Origin: Pseudohalioglobus lutimaris
GTDB taxonomy: Bacteria; Pseudomonadota; Gammaproteobacteria; Pseudomonadales; Halieaceae
Reading direction: 5' to 3'
NCBI RefSeq assembly: GCF_002866825.1
Contig: NZ_PKUS01000001.1
Span: 434,001 to 498,000 of the forward strand
Length of the DNA stretch: 64,000 nucleotides
Both the position numbers and the translations under genes were made by a program. Positions 20,487 to 29,294 of the stretch are shown in pieces (positions within the stretch are counted from its first letter, which is position 1; every line of letters begins with the position of its first letter). The notes beneath the pieces were generated by a model that saw nothing but the letters and a program-made list of their open reading frames with translations, searched no databases and was not told the origin of the DNA.

Positions 20487-23400
20487 CTACCGACGATGAC
20501 TCCGGGCCAACGTTGGTGACGCCAGGGCTATCAGCAGTAACGCGGCAAGCAGCATCAACCATTGTGGGCTAGTCGGGATGCCCTGTGCCCGGAAGGTACC
20601 CGCCGGCTGAGCAGCGCACGAGGCCCTGGCAGGAGGATAGGTAACAGTAGCCGAGCCCGAGGGGTTGAACTCCACCTCGATGGTCATTTCCGGCCTGCGA
20701 TCATCGGCGACCTCTACCCACTCATCGTTGATGAATGCCCAGCCCGGCCAGCCGGTAGCGATGCCGGCAGCGTCGACCGAAGCACCGGGCCACAGCAAGC
20801 GGCCCGTACCGGGCTGGTCGGTCAGCTCTTCCACCACACGTCCGCCGGGCGTTATCCAGCGTACCGTAACATTGGGCGCAGAAGCGCCGGAGAAACCCGC
20901 AATGCTGTAGTCGACCAGTGGCACATCGTTTATACAGACCGTGTTGACGTCAAGCGCCAGCGCAGCGGGTGCCAGCTCGCCAAAGTTGTACTCAACGCCG
21001 GCGTCACCGGAACCGAGAGTAATGCCCGATATCAAATCGCTAAGTGAATCATCGCCTACCGGTGTGCCTCCGACGTTACCGGCGGTGTCCTGGCCGTCTG
21101 TCCAGCCCCCGGGCTGTATTTCGGTTACGGTGTAGTCACCCGGTGGCAGCCCAGTGAAGTTCCAGCTGCCATCTGGCGCGGTGGTGGTGGTTAGGGTGAC
21201 CGGGCCGGTCAACTGAATTTCCACGCCGCCGATGCCAGGTTCGCCGGCGTCGATGATTCCGTCGTCGTTGCGGTCGTAATACACGTTCCCGTTGATTGTA
21301 GCCGGCAATACCTCAGAGAAATCATTGTTCGGCGAGCCGCTGACCTCGGCGGCGTTTCCGCCGTTATTACCCAGGACGATGCTGGTTATCTCACTGGTGA
21401 CAAGGGAGGGGTTCGCGGGGCTTCCCGGCATGCCACCGCTGGCACCGATCGCCACGATAGTGCCTGCTGTCGTGATGCTGTTCAGTGTGCCGGTTGGCTG
21501 GGTTGGCTGACACACCGAGTAGGTACCTGCCGGCAGGTCGCTGAAAAGGTAGTTGCCCTGGGCGTCTGTACTGGTGGACTCAAGTGCAGTGCCGCTGCAG
21601 GCAGCGCCGCTGAACAGCTCTACTGTGTTGCCGGTAACAGGCGTCGAGTCTCCAGGAATGAAAACCCCGGTAGGCAGGGTCTGGTTGTCCACGAAGACCT
21701 TGCCTGAAATGTAGCCCAGCGTGCTGACTTTAAGCGGAGCCTCAGTCGGCTCGTCGTTGGGGCCGAGGTTCGATTGCAGTGCACCCACGGGGATACTGTT
21801 CAGGTAATCGCCAGCGGTAGCCGCGGTGACATCAACCGTCAGTACACAACCACCGGGAGGTATGGTGGCGCCGCTTGCAAGTGTCACTGTATTGCCGCCG
21901 GCTGTAGCGGTGAATGTCCCGGAGCAACTGCCAATGCTGTCGTTGGCCGGGGTCGCGATCACCATTGCGCCGGGCGTCGCCGGTAGCGAGTCGACAAGGT
22001 CTGCGCTTAGCGTGCCTGCGGTGTCGTTGTCATTGCCCAGCACTATGCTCAGTGTCGATGTACCATTTGGCGGAATGACCGGCGGATCGAAAGTTTTGCT
22101 GACCGTGGGCGGTTCGCTAACCACAATCTGCGCCTGGGTTGGTGGGTCGTTTTCCACGCCCTCAAAGCTGCTTACACCCCCAGCCGGTATTTCATTGGTG
22201 TAGATTCCGGGAACGTTGCTGAAGACATCGGCGGTCACGGTACAAATGGCGCCGGCATTCCCTGTCGCTGCCAACGTTGCACCGGTGAGGGTGAGGTCAC
22301 GGCCATTGGCGACACCCGTGGCCACACCGTCAGCACATGTAGTTGCGACATTGGGCGTGGCGGCAAGTGTGAGTCCCTCAGGCAGGGCATCGACAAACTG
22401 AACGTCCGTCAGGGCGATGCTGTTGGGATTCTCCAACCTGATGGTCAATGGCGCGACCACGCCCGGCAAGCGCACAGCCGTACCGGACACAAAACCACTG
22501 GGCACAGTTGGGTCCAGGGTGAAGCTGTCGATCGCTTTATTGGCAATGATGCGCTCGCGAACCTCCAGCGTTGTGATAGCTGGCGGATGAGGTACGGGAG
22601 TACCGCCCCCGGTCAGCGTATCCGCAGGAATTTCGTTGCGGTAGCTACCTTCACTGGCCGCCGTCACGTTGACTTCAATGAAGCAACTACCGGCGCTATT
22701 GCCGACGGCTGCAGCAAGCGCGCCGTTGGTGAGGTTGATACTTCCTGGACCGGGCAACGAAAGCAACGCGGCGCCACCGCAGTTGGTTATAGGGTTAGGA
22801 GTGGGCGCATTCACCAGCCCGGTAGGGTAGTTATCAACCAGGCTCAAGCCGCTTAACGCCGCTTCGTCGCCGTTAAAAATCTCGATACGCAGACGTGAGA
22901 CTTCGTTGGGGGAGATGACCGTGGGGCTGAATAACTTGCTGACACCGACGTTGCGGCTGGTCGTCAGGCTACTGCTGGCGCTGGTGCTTGCGTTGGTCGC
23001 CCCCTGCTCCGATGCAATGGCATCGAATGGAATCCTGTTGACGATAGTACCTACAGACTCGGACGTAATTTGCACAAACACTTCACAGGTCTGGCCCGCC
23101 GCGAGTTCGGCGCCGGAGAGTCGTACGTTCCGCTCGCCTGCTACGGCGGTAACAATACCGGAGACACAGTTTGTACTGGCCCTTGGATCGGGCGCGATTT
23201 TCATGCCGTTTTCAACGCCCCCGGGTAACCCGTCTTCGGTAAACCAGTCGACCACGGTAACGCCTGTGAGCGGGTTGGCTCCATTGGTAATGGTGATAGT
23301 CAATTCTGCAGACTGACCCGGCACTATTGAACCGGGATCTATCTGCTTGGATATGGAAGGTTCTGCCGGAGCATCGTATATCAACGTTCCGGTTACCGGA

Positions 23401-26150
23401 GCGGTATTGAGGATGCCATTGTCTGCGGTGATGTTGCCTGCGGGTATGGTGTTGGTCCAGTCCGCGCTGCCCGTGGCCACGACATCGAAAAGCAGTGCGC
23501 AGCTTGCCCCGGGAGGTAAGGTCGCGCCACTCAGCGATACCGTAGTGGCGCCGGAAGCAGCATTGATGACGGGTGCACCGGCACATGTGCTGTAGGCATT
23601 GGCTGGTGTCGCTACCCGCATCCCGGCCGGAAGCGGGTCGGTGACAGTGATGCCAGTGAGCGGCTGATCTACACTTCGGTTTTGCAGCGCAATCGAAACG
23701 GTTGAGAGACCGCCGGACCCGATGCGATCGGGCGCGAAGGCTTTGTCTGCGACCAGAACGCTCTCGTAGGACAGAGTGGCGTTGTCGGTGAGCACGCTTC
23801 CCGGGGAAATGAGTGCAGCAGAGCCATCGGCATTGAGTCGCTGGCCACCGGTCACCCGACCGGTATTCACATATACGCCGGCGGGGCCTACAACGTCGAC
23901 CTCAATAGCGCAAACACCGGCAGACCCGTTGAAAGCAGGAACGGTGCCATTATCCAGTTCCAGGGAAGTTGTGTCCCCAATGGCGACGATCGAGCCGCCG
24001 CAACTATTGGTAATATTGGCGGGGCTTGCGATACGCAGTTGTTCGAAGGGGTTCCCCGGCCCGCTGGGCAGGTCGTCACTGAAAGCGACACCCGTGAGTG
24101 CAGATACGGAGAAGTTTCGCAGCTCCAGTCGCAGCCTGGCAGGCACGCCCTCTGGTTTGGTGACACTGTTGCTGCCATCAAAGGTTTTGACGAATTCAAC
24201 GGGCGTACGTAAAGAGGTGGAGACACTGTTTGACGCTGAGCCATTACATGCCGCCAGGGAATTGAAACACACCGCTCCAGAAGCAATAGAGTTGGATGTT
24301 GCCGAGGTGGCATCAGGGTCGATCATCACCCAGAACTCAATTGCGCACTGCCCGGGTGAGGATGGGCTGGTGCGTGCCGGCAGTCCCTGCAGCTCAAAAC
24401 CTGCGGAATTGCCACCGGCCGGGGTGGTCACGGTCAGGGCGTTACATACTGCCGAGTTCGCCTGGTCGCCGGGATCAAAAGAGACTGGATCGAAAGTGCC
24501 ACCGAGCAGCAGGGTGGAATCGTTATCCAGGGCGTCAGTCAGGCTGAGGTCGTTGAGTACGGAATCGGAGAAATTCTGAATGGTCACCCGGTACCTAACG
24601 GGCTCTCCCGGTGCGGCGTTGCTGGTTGATGGTGGAGTCAGGATGCGACTCTTTAGCACTCTCAATCGGTCGGCAATGATGACGGTAGCCGAAGTGTTAT
24701 TGACAAAAACCCCCGCGTTGGCGATATCCACGTCAGAGGTGGCCGTTGTGTTCCCCCGAATGAGATTGGTATAGCTCTCTGGGGTCTCGACGTTTTGTAC
24801 AGTCCCCGAGTAGTTCACACTCACGGTACATTGACCATTGGTTGTGCCGGACCGGGCAGGTACAACAATACCGGCTATCTGAAAGCCATTACCGCCATCC
24901 AGAAGTGAGACTGTTCCGGCCCCTCCGCAGGATGTGGTGACATTTGCGGGGTTGTTGTCCAGAATCACCAGGCTACCGGCATCGCCATTGGCGAGCGGGT
25001 TGTCAGTGAGTGTATTGATCGTGATCGGGTCTGTGCCGGCATTGGTCAAGGTGATGGTGAAGCTGTCCGATTGGCCGCTGGCAATGACCGGGTTGGCGAA
25101 CGCCTTGGCAATGTTAAGTGGTGACCGCACGGTCACGTTGCGGGTTGCAGCAGAACTGGGGCGCAGGCCCTGGTCGCTATCAAATGAACCCGGCTCTATG
25201 CGGTTCTGGGCGGTAACTTGAAATGCGCCGTTGGTATGCACACCATTGACATCAATATCCACATTACAACCTGCACCAGCGGCAAGGTTCACGCCACTGA
25301 CCGCTACACCGACGTTACCCGCCGCGGGGCCGACGACGGTAGACCCGCCGCAGTTAGTGGTAACGGTACCGAAATCGGGGCTGATGATAGCGCCCCCGGC
25401 CCCTCTGATAGGGAAAACGTCTTCAAGGCTGATGCCGCTGAGATCGATTGCCAGGGGACCATCGTTGATAATGCGAATTCGCAGGCGAGTACCCTCACCG
25501 CCTAGCGTAACCAGGCTGCCGCCGATGAAGGACTTAACGACGCGCGGTCGGCTCGCAGCGCCAATGCTGATCGACTGTTCGCCGCCGCTGCCGGCGACAT
25601 CTGTGCCAGCCCCGGTGTCGTAAGAGACCTCAGCGCCATCAACCCGGTAGGTCAGGGAACCAACCTGGCCGTTGAGTGACCTGGCCACCACCGGCAGGTC
25701 GACGAAGCACAGGCCAGGGCCCGAGGGCGTTTCTGCCGGCACGTTGACACCGGAGAAAGCCACGCTGCTGCCACCGGCAGGGGCGGTCAGGATGCCGGCG
25801 CAGCCCAGCGGGCTGATAGACGCTGAGCGGCTGCCATCAATCACCAGCTCTCTTGCTGCGTCGCCCGGCAGGGATCCTGAGTACTGGGCATCGGCTATGG
25901 GGCTGACGTCGTCGTTCTGCAAGGTTATCCGCAGGCTGGTCTGTCCGCCCGGAAGCACAGTACTACTGTTGGGGAGCAGGTCAGGGCTGGTGGTGACGGC
26001 GACCGTAAACTGACTGTTCTGTGCGTGCGTAGCTGAGGGAAAAACCGTCCCGGAGGCGATGAATGCCCCTAGCAATATCAGCGGCCCGGAGATTTTCCTG
26101 GCGTTTGTTTCGGTGGCGGTTCTCGTCTTCGTGTAGCGACTGAATATCAT
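20487..26150 (-). CDS. giant secreted DUF11/DUF7933-type repeat protein with SdrD-B domains and IPTL-CTERM-like tail
   Basis: An 1887-residue secreted protein. The signal peptide ends about THA|QN near residue 43. An N-terminal Ig-like domain is followed by nine homologous ~115-180-residue repeats, each opening with K-x-hydrophobic (VVKSFIGG, NIAKAFANP, FVKTFDGS, ADKAFAPD, ISKQIDPG, VSKLFSPT, VSKTFDPP and others) and usually carrying a (S/N)CGG cysteine plus a later cysteine, suggesting one disulphide per repeat. Two SdrD-B/Cna-B-like domains follow (GNVYYDRNDDGIIDAGEPGIGG). The tail IPTSPQW plus a hydrophobic helix and SHRR fits the IPTL-CTERM/exosortase sorting pattern with L replaced by S. 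Likely surface or matrix protein; partner unknown. Confidence 0.85.
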   Translation of the reverse strand: MIFSRYTKTRTATETNARKISGPLILLGAFIASGTVFPSATHAQNSQFTVAVTTSPDLLPNSSTVLPGGQTSLRITLQNDDVSPIADAQYSGSLPGDAARELVIDGSRSASISPLGCAGILTAPAGGSSVAFSGVNVPAETPSGPGLCFVDLPVVARSLNGQVGSLTYRVDGAEVSYDTGAGTDVAGSGGEQSISIGAASRPRVVKSFIGGSLVTLGGEGTRLRIRIINDGPLAIDLSGISLEDVFPIRGAGGAIISPDFGTVTTNCGGSTVVGPAAGNVGVAVSGVNLAAGAGCNVDIDVNGVHTNGAFQVTAQNRIEPGSFDSDQGLRPSSAATRNVTVRSPLNIAKAFANPVIASGQSDSFTITLTNAGTDPITINTLTDNPLANGDAGSLVILDNNPANVTTSCGGAGTVSLLDGGNGFQIAGIVVPARSGTTNGQCTVSVNYSGTVQNVETPESYTNLIRGNTTATSDVDIANAGVFVNNTSATVIIADRLRVLKSRILTPPSTSNAAPGEPVRYRVTIQNFSDSVLNDLSLTDALDNDSTLLLGGTFDPVSFDPGDQANSAVCNALTVTTPAGGNSAGFELQGLPARTSPSSPGQCAIEFWVMIDPDATSATSNSIASGAVCFNSLAACNGSASNSVSTSLRTPVEFVKTFDGSNSVTKPEGVPARLRLELRNFSVSALTGVAFSDDLPSGPGNPFEQLRIASPANITNSCGGSIVAIGDTTSLELDNGTVPAFNGSAGVCAIEVDVVGPAGVYVNTGRVTGGQRLNADGSAALISPGSVLTDNATLSYESVLVADKAFAPDRIGSGGLSTVSIALQNRSVDQPLTGITVTDPLPAGMRVATPANAYSTCAGAPVINAASGATTVSLSGATLPPGASCALLFDVVATGSADWTNTIPAGNITADNGILNTAPVTGTLIYDAPAEPSISKQIDPGSIVPGQSAELTITITNGANPLTGVTVVDWFTEDGLPGGVENGMKIAPDPRASTNCVSGIVTAVAGERNVRLSGAELAAGQTCEVFVQITSESVGTIVNRIPFDAIASEQGATNASTSASSSLTTSRNVGVSKLFSPTVISPNEVSRLRIEIFNGDEAALSGLSLVDNYPTGLVNAPTPNPITNCGGAALLSLPGPGSINLTNGALAAAVGNSAGSCFIEVNVTAASEGSYRNEIPADTLTGGGTPVPHPPAITTLEVRERIIANKAIDSFTLDPTVPSGFVSGTAVRLPGVVAPLTIRLENPNSIALTDVQFVDALPEGLTLAATPNVATTCADGVATGVANGRDLTLTGATLAATGNAGAICTVTADVFSNVPGIYTNEIPAGGVSSFEGVENDPPTQAQIVVSEPPTVSKTFDPPVIPPNGTSTLSIVLGNDNDTAGTLSADLVDSLPATPGAMVIATPANDSIGSCSGTFTATAGGNTVTLASGATIPPGGCVLTVDVTAATAGDYLNSIPVGALQSNLGPNDEPTEAPLKVSTLGYISGKVFVDNQTLPTGVFIPGDSTPVTGNTVELFSGAACSGTALESTSTDAQGNYLFSDLPAGTYSVCQPTQPTGTLNSITTAGTIVAIGASGGMPGSPANPSLVTSEITSIVLGNNGGNAAEVSGSPNNDFSEVLPATINGNVYYDRNDDGIIDAGEPGIGGVEIQLTGPVTLTTTTAPDGSWNFTGLPPGDYTVTEIQPGGWTDGQDTAGNVGGTPVGDDSLSDLISGITLGSGDAGVEYNFGELAPAALALDVNTVCINDVPLVDYSIAGFSGASAPNVTVRWITPGGRVVEELTDQPGTGRLLWPGASVDAAGIATGWPGWAFINDEWVEVADDRRPEMTIEVEFNPSGSATVTYPPARASCAAQPAGTFRAQGIPTSPQWLMLLAALLLIALASPTLARSHRR

Positions 26151-26152
26151 TT

Positions 26153-26221
26153 ACTGGCCCAATTCGTTCATGTTTTTGTTGGTCTATATTTTCCATGCAT
26201 TACAACATGTTATGGGCCAGT
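26153..26221 (-). promoter_or_regulatory. leader inverted repeat abutting the start of the giant surface protein gene
   Basis: ACTGGCCCA (26153-26161) and TGGGCCAGT (26213-26221) are perfect 9-bp inverted copies 51 nt apart. On the transcribed strand the second arm ends 2 nt before the ATG at 26150 and covers the place where a ribosome-binding site should be. No other clear Shine-Dalgarno is visible. It could be an RNA hairpin hiding the start or a looped protein site. Confidence 0.5.
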
Positions 26222-26358
26222 CTTCACGTAAATTTGACGGACAGGACGGAATCAGTCTCTTTTTGCTAGCGCACAGCGTTGAAGGAGTTGAGGGGCGCGT
26301 GATCTGGGCTGCGCGATGTGGCGATGGGCGCTCAGTCTGCTTCGCTTTAAGAAGGGTT

Positions 26359-27447
26359 TCAGGCGGGAATTTGTTGGGTAATGCAGTGAATATTGCCGCC
26401 GCCCAGCAGGATTTCGCGCCCGTCTATGCCGATGACCTCCCGGTCCGGAAACACTGCCTGCAATATGCTGCGCGCGGTGTGGTCATGCGCCGGGTCCAGC
26501 AATGGGAAAACCACGCGCCCATTGGTGATCAGAAAGTTGGCATAGGAAGCCGCCAGGCGCTCGCCCGCTGTGCGTACCATGCTGGTTGAGGGCTGAATCC
26601 CGGCTGCCTCCCGGGCAGTGACGTGGAGTGGGCCGGGAAGAGGCAATTTGTGCACGGTGAATGCGCGCCCGCGTGCATCGCGTTGCTGCTCCAGGGTGTC
26701 CAGGCACTCGCGGCAGATCGTGTAGACGGGGTCTTCCGGGTTGTCGCACCAGGTCAGCAGCACCTCGGCGGGGCCGGCAATATGCAGGATATTATCGACA
26801 TGGCCGTCGGTTTCGTCATTGCACAGGCCCCGCGGTAACCAGATTACCCTGTCGACGCCCAGGTAGTCGCTCAACAGACCTTCTATCCTGGATGCGTCCA
26901 GCCCCGGGTTGCGCCCCGGGTGCATCAGGCATTCAGCGGTGGTAATACAGGTGCCCTCGCCGTCGACATGGATGGAGCCACCCTCCAATACCAGTGGCGC
27001 CCGGTAGCGGTCCTCGCCGCGCAGGGAGAGTAGTTCGCCAGCCAGGGCATCATCGAGCGACCAGTCCGCATACAGGCCATTGACGGCGCCGCCCCAGGCA
27101 TTGAACTGCCAATCCACTCCCCGCCGCTGCCCGGCATCATCGACAAGGTAGCTGGGGCCTATATCGCGCATCCAGCTGTCATTGCTGGGTATTTTGAGCA
27201 ACTCCACAGTTGCCGGCAGCATGGTGCGTGCTTTTTCCATTTGTTCGCCAGAGGCACAGACAATCACCGGGGTTGCCACGGCTATGGCCCTGGCGACAGC
27301 AGCGAAGGCCGCCTGCGCTGGTGCCGCATTTTCCCGCCAGTTGTCCGCGCGCTCTGGCCAGGCCATCAATACCGCCTGCTGTGGTTCGTGCTCGCCGGGC
27401 ATGCGAAAACCATCCTGGCGCGGAGTGGTGTTTAGCGTGTTACTCAT
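26359..27447 (-). CDS. aguA: agmatine deiminase
   Basis: Converts agmatine to N-carbamoylputrescine and ammonia in the cytosol. 362 residues, family-typical. Seen: N-terminal FRMPGEHEPQQAVLMAWP, WMRDIGPSYLV, the HVDN motif with the catalytic His, and the C-terminal GGGNIHCITQQ with the nucleophilic Cys at residue 355. Its ATG overlaps the aguB stop by ATGA (27444-27447), so the two are translationally coupled, aguB first. A 208-nt gap holding only the giant gene's leader follows its stop. Confidence 0.95.
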   Translation of the reverse strand: MSNTLNTTPRQDGFRMPGEHEPQQAVLMAWPERADNWRENAAPAQAAFAAVARAIAVATPVIVCASGEQMEKARTMLPATVELLKIPSNDSWMRDIGPSYLVDDAGQRRGVDWQFNAWGGAVNGLYADWSLDDALAGELLSLRGEDRYRAPLVLEGGSIHVDGEGTCITTAECLMHPGRNPGLDASRIEGLLSDYLGVDRVIWLPRGLCNDETDGHVDNILHIAGPAEVLLTWCDNPEDPVYTICRECLDTLEQQRDARGRAFTVHKLPLPGPLHVTAREAAGIQPSTSMVRTAGERLAASYANFLITNGRVVFPLLDPAHDHTARSILQAVFPDREVIGIDGREILLGGGNIHCITQQIPA

Positions 27448-28325
27448 CCATCGTCTGCGCTACAGGCATTGTGGCCTATGGGGGCGTAGAGATCCGGGCG
27501 CCTGTCGCGGAAAAGACCCCAGGCACGGCGGTAGCTGGCCGCCTCATCAAGATCGATGGACGCGAGCAGGATCTTCTCCTCCTCCCTGCCGGCCTCGGCG
27601 ATCTTCTCCCCGGTATGATCAGTGATAAAGGAGGACCCGTAGAAGTGGGTAGTGATGCCATCGTCTTCCTCGGTGCCGGTGCGGTTGGAAGCGATCACCG
27701 GTATCACGTTGGCAGCCGCGTGGCCCTGCATTACCCGCTGCCAGTGTGCACTGGAGTCCAGTGAAGGGTCCTGCGGTTCAGAGCCGATTGCAGTGGGATA
27801 CAACATGGCTTCTGCCCCCATCAATGCACAACAGCGGGCGGTTTCCGGGAACCACTGATCCCAGCAGATACCGGCGCCAAATACGCCGTAGCGTGTTTTC
27901 CACACCTTGAATCCGGTGTCTCCGGGAGTGAAGTAGAATTTCTCGCAGTAGCCGGGGCCGTCTGGAATATGCGACTTACGGTAGTTGTCCATGACAGTAC
28001 CGTCGGCGTCTATCATCACCAGTGAATTGAAAAAGGTATTTGTGTCCCGCTCGTAATAGCTCAGGGGCAGCACCACTTGCAGTTCCGCAGCCAGGCGTGC
28101 AAAGCGCTCCACCAGGGGATTTCCCGCCAGTGGCGCAGCCAGGTCGAGGTGGTGGTATTGTTGGGTTTTGCAGAAATACGGCGTGGCAAACAGTTCCTGC
28201 AGCAGAATTACCTGGGCACCTGCTGCGTGAGCCTCGCGTACGGCGACTTCGGCTTTGCGCTGATTGTCTTCGAGGTCCCAACTGGTGGTCAGTTGGGTGG
28301 CCGCAAAAGTAACGCTTCGAGTCAT
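27444..28325 (-). CDS. aguB: N-carbamoylputrescine amidase
   Basis: Nitrilase-superfamily amidase that hydrolyses N-carbamoylputrescine to putrescine, CO2 and NH3, the second step after aguA. 293 residues. The Glu-Lys-Cys triad is visible: Glu44 (LLQELF), Lys117 (YRKSHIPDGPGY) and Cys154 (GAGICWDQWFPE). The specificity-typical EKFYFTPGDTGF segment is present. The gene sits between the upstream TrmB-like regulator (99-nt gap) and aguA (4-nt overlap). Confidence 0.95.
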   Translation of the reverse strand: MTRSVTFAATQLTTSWDLEDNQRKAEVAVREAHAAGAQVILLQELFATPYFCKTQQYHHLDLAAPLAGNPLVERFARLAAELQVVLPLSYYERDTNTFFNSLVMIDADGTVMDNYRKSHIPDGPGYCEKFYFTPGDTGFKVWKTRYGVFGAGICWDQWFPETARCCALMGAEAMLYPTAIGSEPQDPSLDSSAHWQRVMQGHAAANVIPVIASNRTGTEEDDGITTHFYGSSFITDHTGEKIAEAGREEEKILLASIDLDEAASYRRAWGLFRDRRPDLYAPIGHNACSADDG

Positions 28326-28424
28326 AGCGGGGTGGCTCTCCTGGCCCGGTTAAACAGTAGCAAACATCGCGCAGGATAGTACAGCGCTGCCAACGATGGT
28401 GTAACACCTTGGGGTTAGCGCCGG

Positions 28425-29165
28425 CTATAGCAGCTGCCAGAGCGTATCGAAAAGAATTTGTTGGGTGGATGCAATGGCCGCGGAGTCGATGATAACCACC
28501 ACCGGATAATTCTCATCTGCCAGGGTAATCATTGCTACTTTGGGCGGGTAGATGGCGATGTAGGAGGCGTCGGCAGTGTCGGCGGATGGCAGCCACTTAC
28601 GCTCGGCGTACTCTGCTTCGTCGCCGCCTTCGCCGACAGCAATCACCCGCACGCGAATGCCCAGGCTTTCGCGCTGGCGGGTGAAGTTGGGGAAGGGCCT
28701 GTACAGGTGCTCGCGCAGGGTCTTGGTGGAGATCACGGCGTAACCGCGTTCGGGGTCCGTTCGCGTGCTACTGAGAATGTCGCGCAGCACCATCTCCACG
28801 CCGTCATCCCCTTCATAGAAACGCACATTACCGGGACTGAATACGGCGCGCGATTGCTTGAGTTCGGGTATGACCTCGGTGCGCAGTTGTTCCATTGCCT
28901 GTGCAAGAGCCTGCTGCTTGCGCTCGGCGAGGCGCAGTAGCTGGTCGGGGTCTTCTGCCTGGAATACCCTGCGCTTCCCGCGGGGGAAATAGTTGACCAC
29001 GCCTTTTGTGGCGAGCTGTTTGAGCGTCTCGTAGGTGGTGCCGCGATTGACGCCCGCTGCTGCGGCCACGTCGCGAATCGATGCCGGGCCCAGGCGTAAC
29101 AGGGCGCGGTAGATTCCAATCTCGCGGTCGTCCAGACCAAGCTGGTGCAGGCTATCTACTTTCAT
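28425..29165 (-). CDS. TrmB-family transcriptional regulator, probable regulator of aguBA
   Basis: A 246-residue regulator. Residues ~5-70 form a winged helix-turn-helix of the TrmB type (LGLDDREIGIYRALLRLG, ASIRDVAAAAGVNRGTTYETLKQL, then a wing GVVNYFPRGKRRVF). A helical dimerisation stretch (~75-105) precedes a C-terminal sensor-like domain ending VVVIIDSAAIASTQQILFDTLWQLL. It heads a minus-strand run with aguB and aguA, suggesting control of agmatine use and of its own expression. No Shine-Dalgarno is visible: the ATG at 29165 lies only 4 nt from a TGTCA-N9-TGACA palindrome, so repressor binding would block its start region. The effector is unknown; agmatine or putrescine is a guess. Confidence 0.82.
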   Translation of the reverse strand: MKVDSLHQLGLDDREIGIYRALLRLGPASIRDVAAAAGVNRGTTYETLKQLATKGVVNYFPRGKRRVFQAEDPDQLLRLAERKQQALAQAMEQLRTEVIPELKQSRAVFSPGNVRFYEGDDGVEMVLRDILSSTRTDPERGYAVISTKTLREHLYRPFPNFTRQRESLGIRVRVIAVGEGGDEAEYAERKWLPSADTADASYIAIYPPKVAMITLADENYPVVVIIDSAAIASTQQILFDTLWQLL

Positions 29166-29169
29166 TTGT

Positions 29170-29188
29170 TGTCAAAAATTTTGTGACA
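29170..29188. promoter_or_regulatory. operator-like palindrome 1, TGTCA-N9-TGACA
   Basis: TGTCA (29170-29174), nine A/T-rich bases, TGACA (29184-29188). It lies 4 nt upstream of the TrmB-like start codon. An identical-format site lies 73 bp away (centre to centre). The regulator encoded next to it is the natural candidate binder. Confidence 0.65.
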
Positions 29189-29242
29189 TATATTGTTGTA
29201 TTGATAAATCTCGGCATTAATATGCGCTCATCTAATACTTTA

Positions 29243-29261
29243 TGTCAAAAAATAACTGACA
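29243..29261. promoter_or_regulatory. operator-like palindrome 2, TGTCA-N9-TGACA
   Basis: TGTCA (29243-29247), nine bases, TGACA (29257-29261), with the same half-sites and spacing as the palindrome at 29170-29188. It lies 33 nt before the glmU start codon, in the shared divergent promoter region. A weak rightward promoter TTGTAT-N16-TAATAT (29196-29223) lies between the two sites. Confidence 0.6.
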
Positions 29262-29294
29262 GTGAGCTTGATCGCTTCACTGGGATGCGCAGAA

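Noticed and set aside
23776-24579. 267-codon plus-strand frame and several others opposite the giant surface protein
   Set aside because: They arise because low-stop, repeat-rich coding sequence reads open on the other strand; low-complexity Ser/Pro/Val composition.
20487-26150. CRISPR-like or tandem DNA repeats in the giant gene
   Set aside because: The periodicity is at protein level (~115-180 residues) with diverged DNA; there are no short identical direct repeats with spacers.
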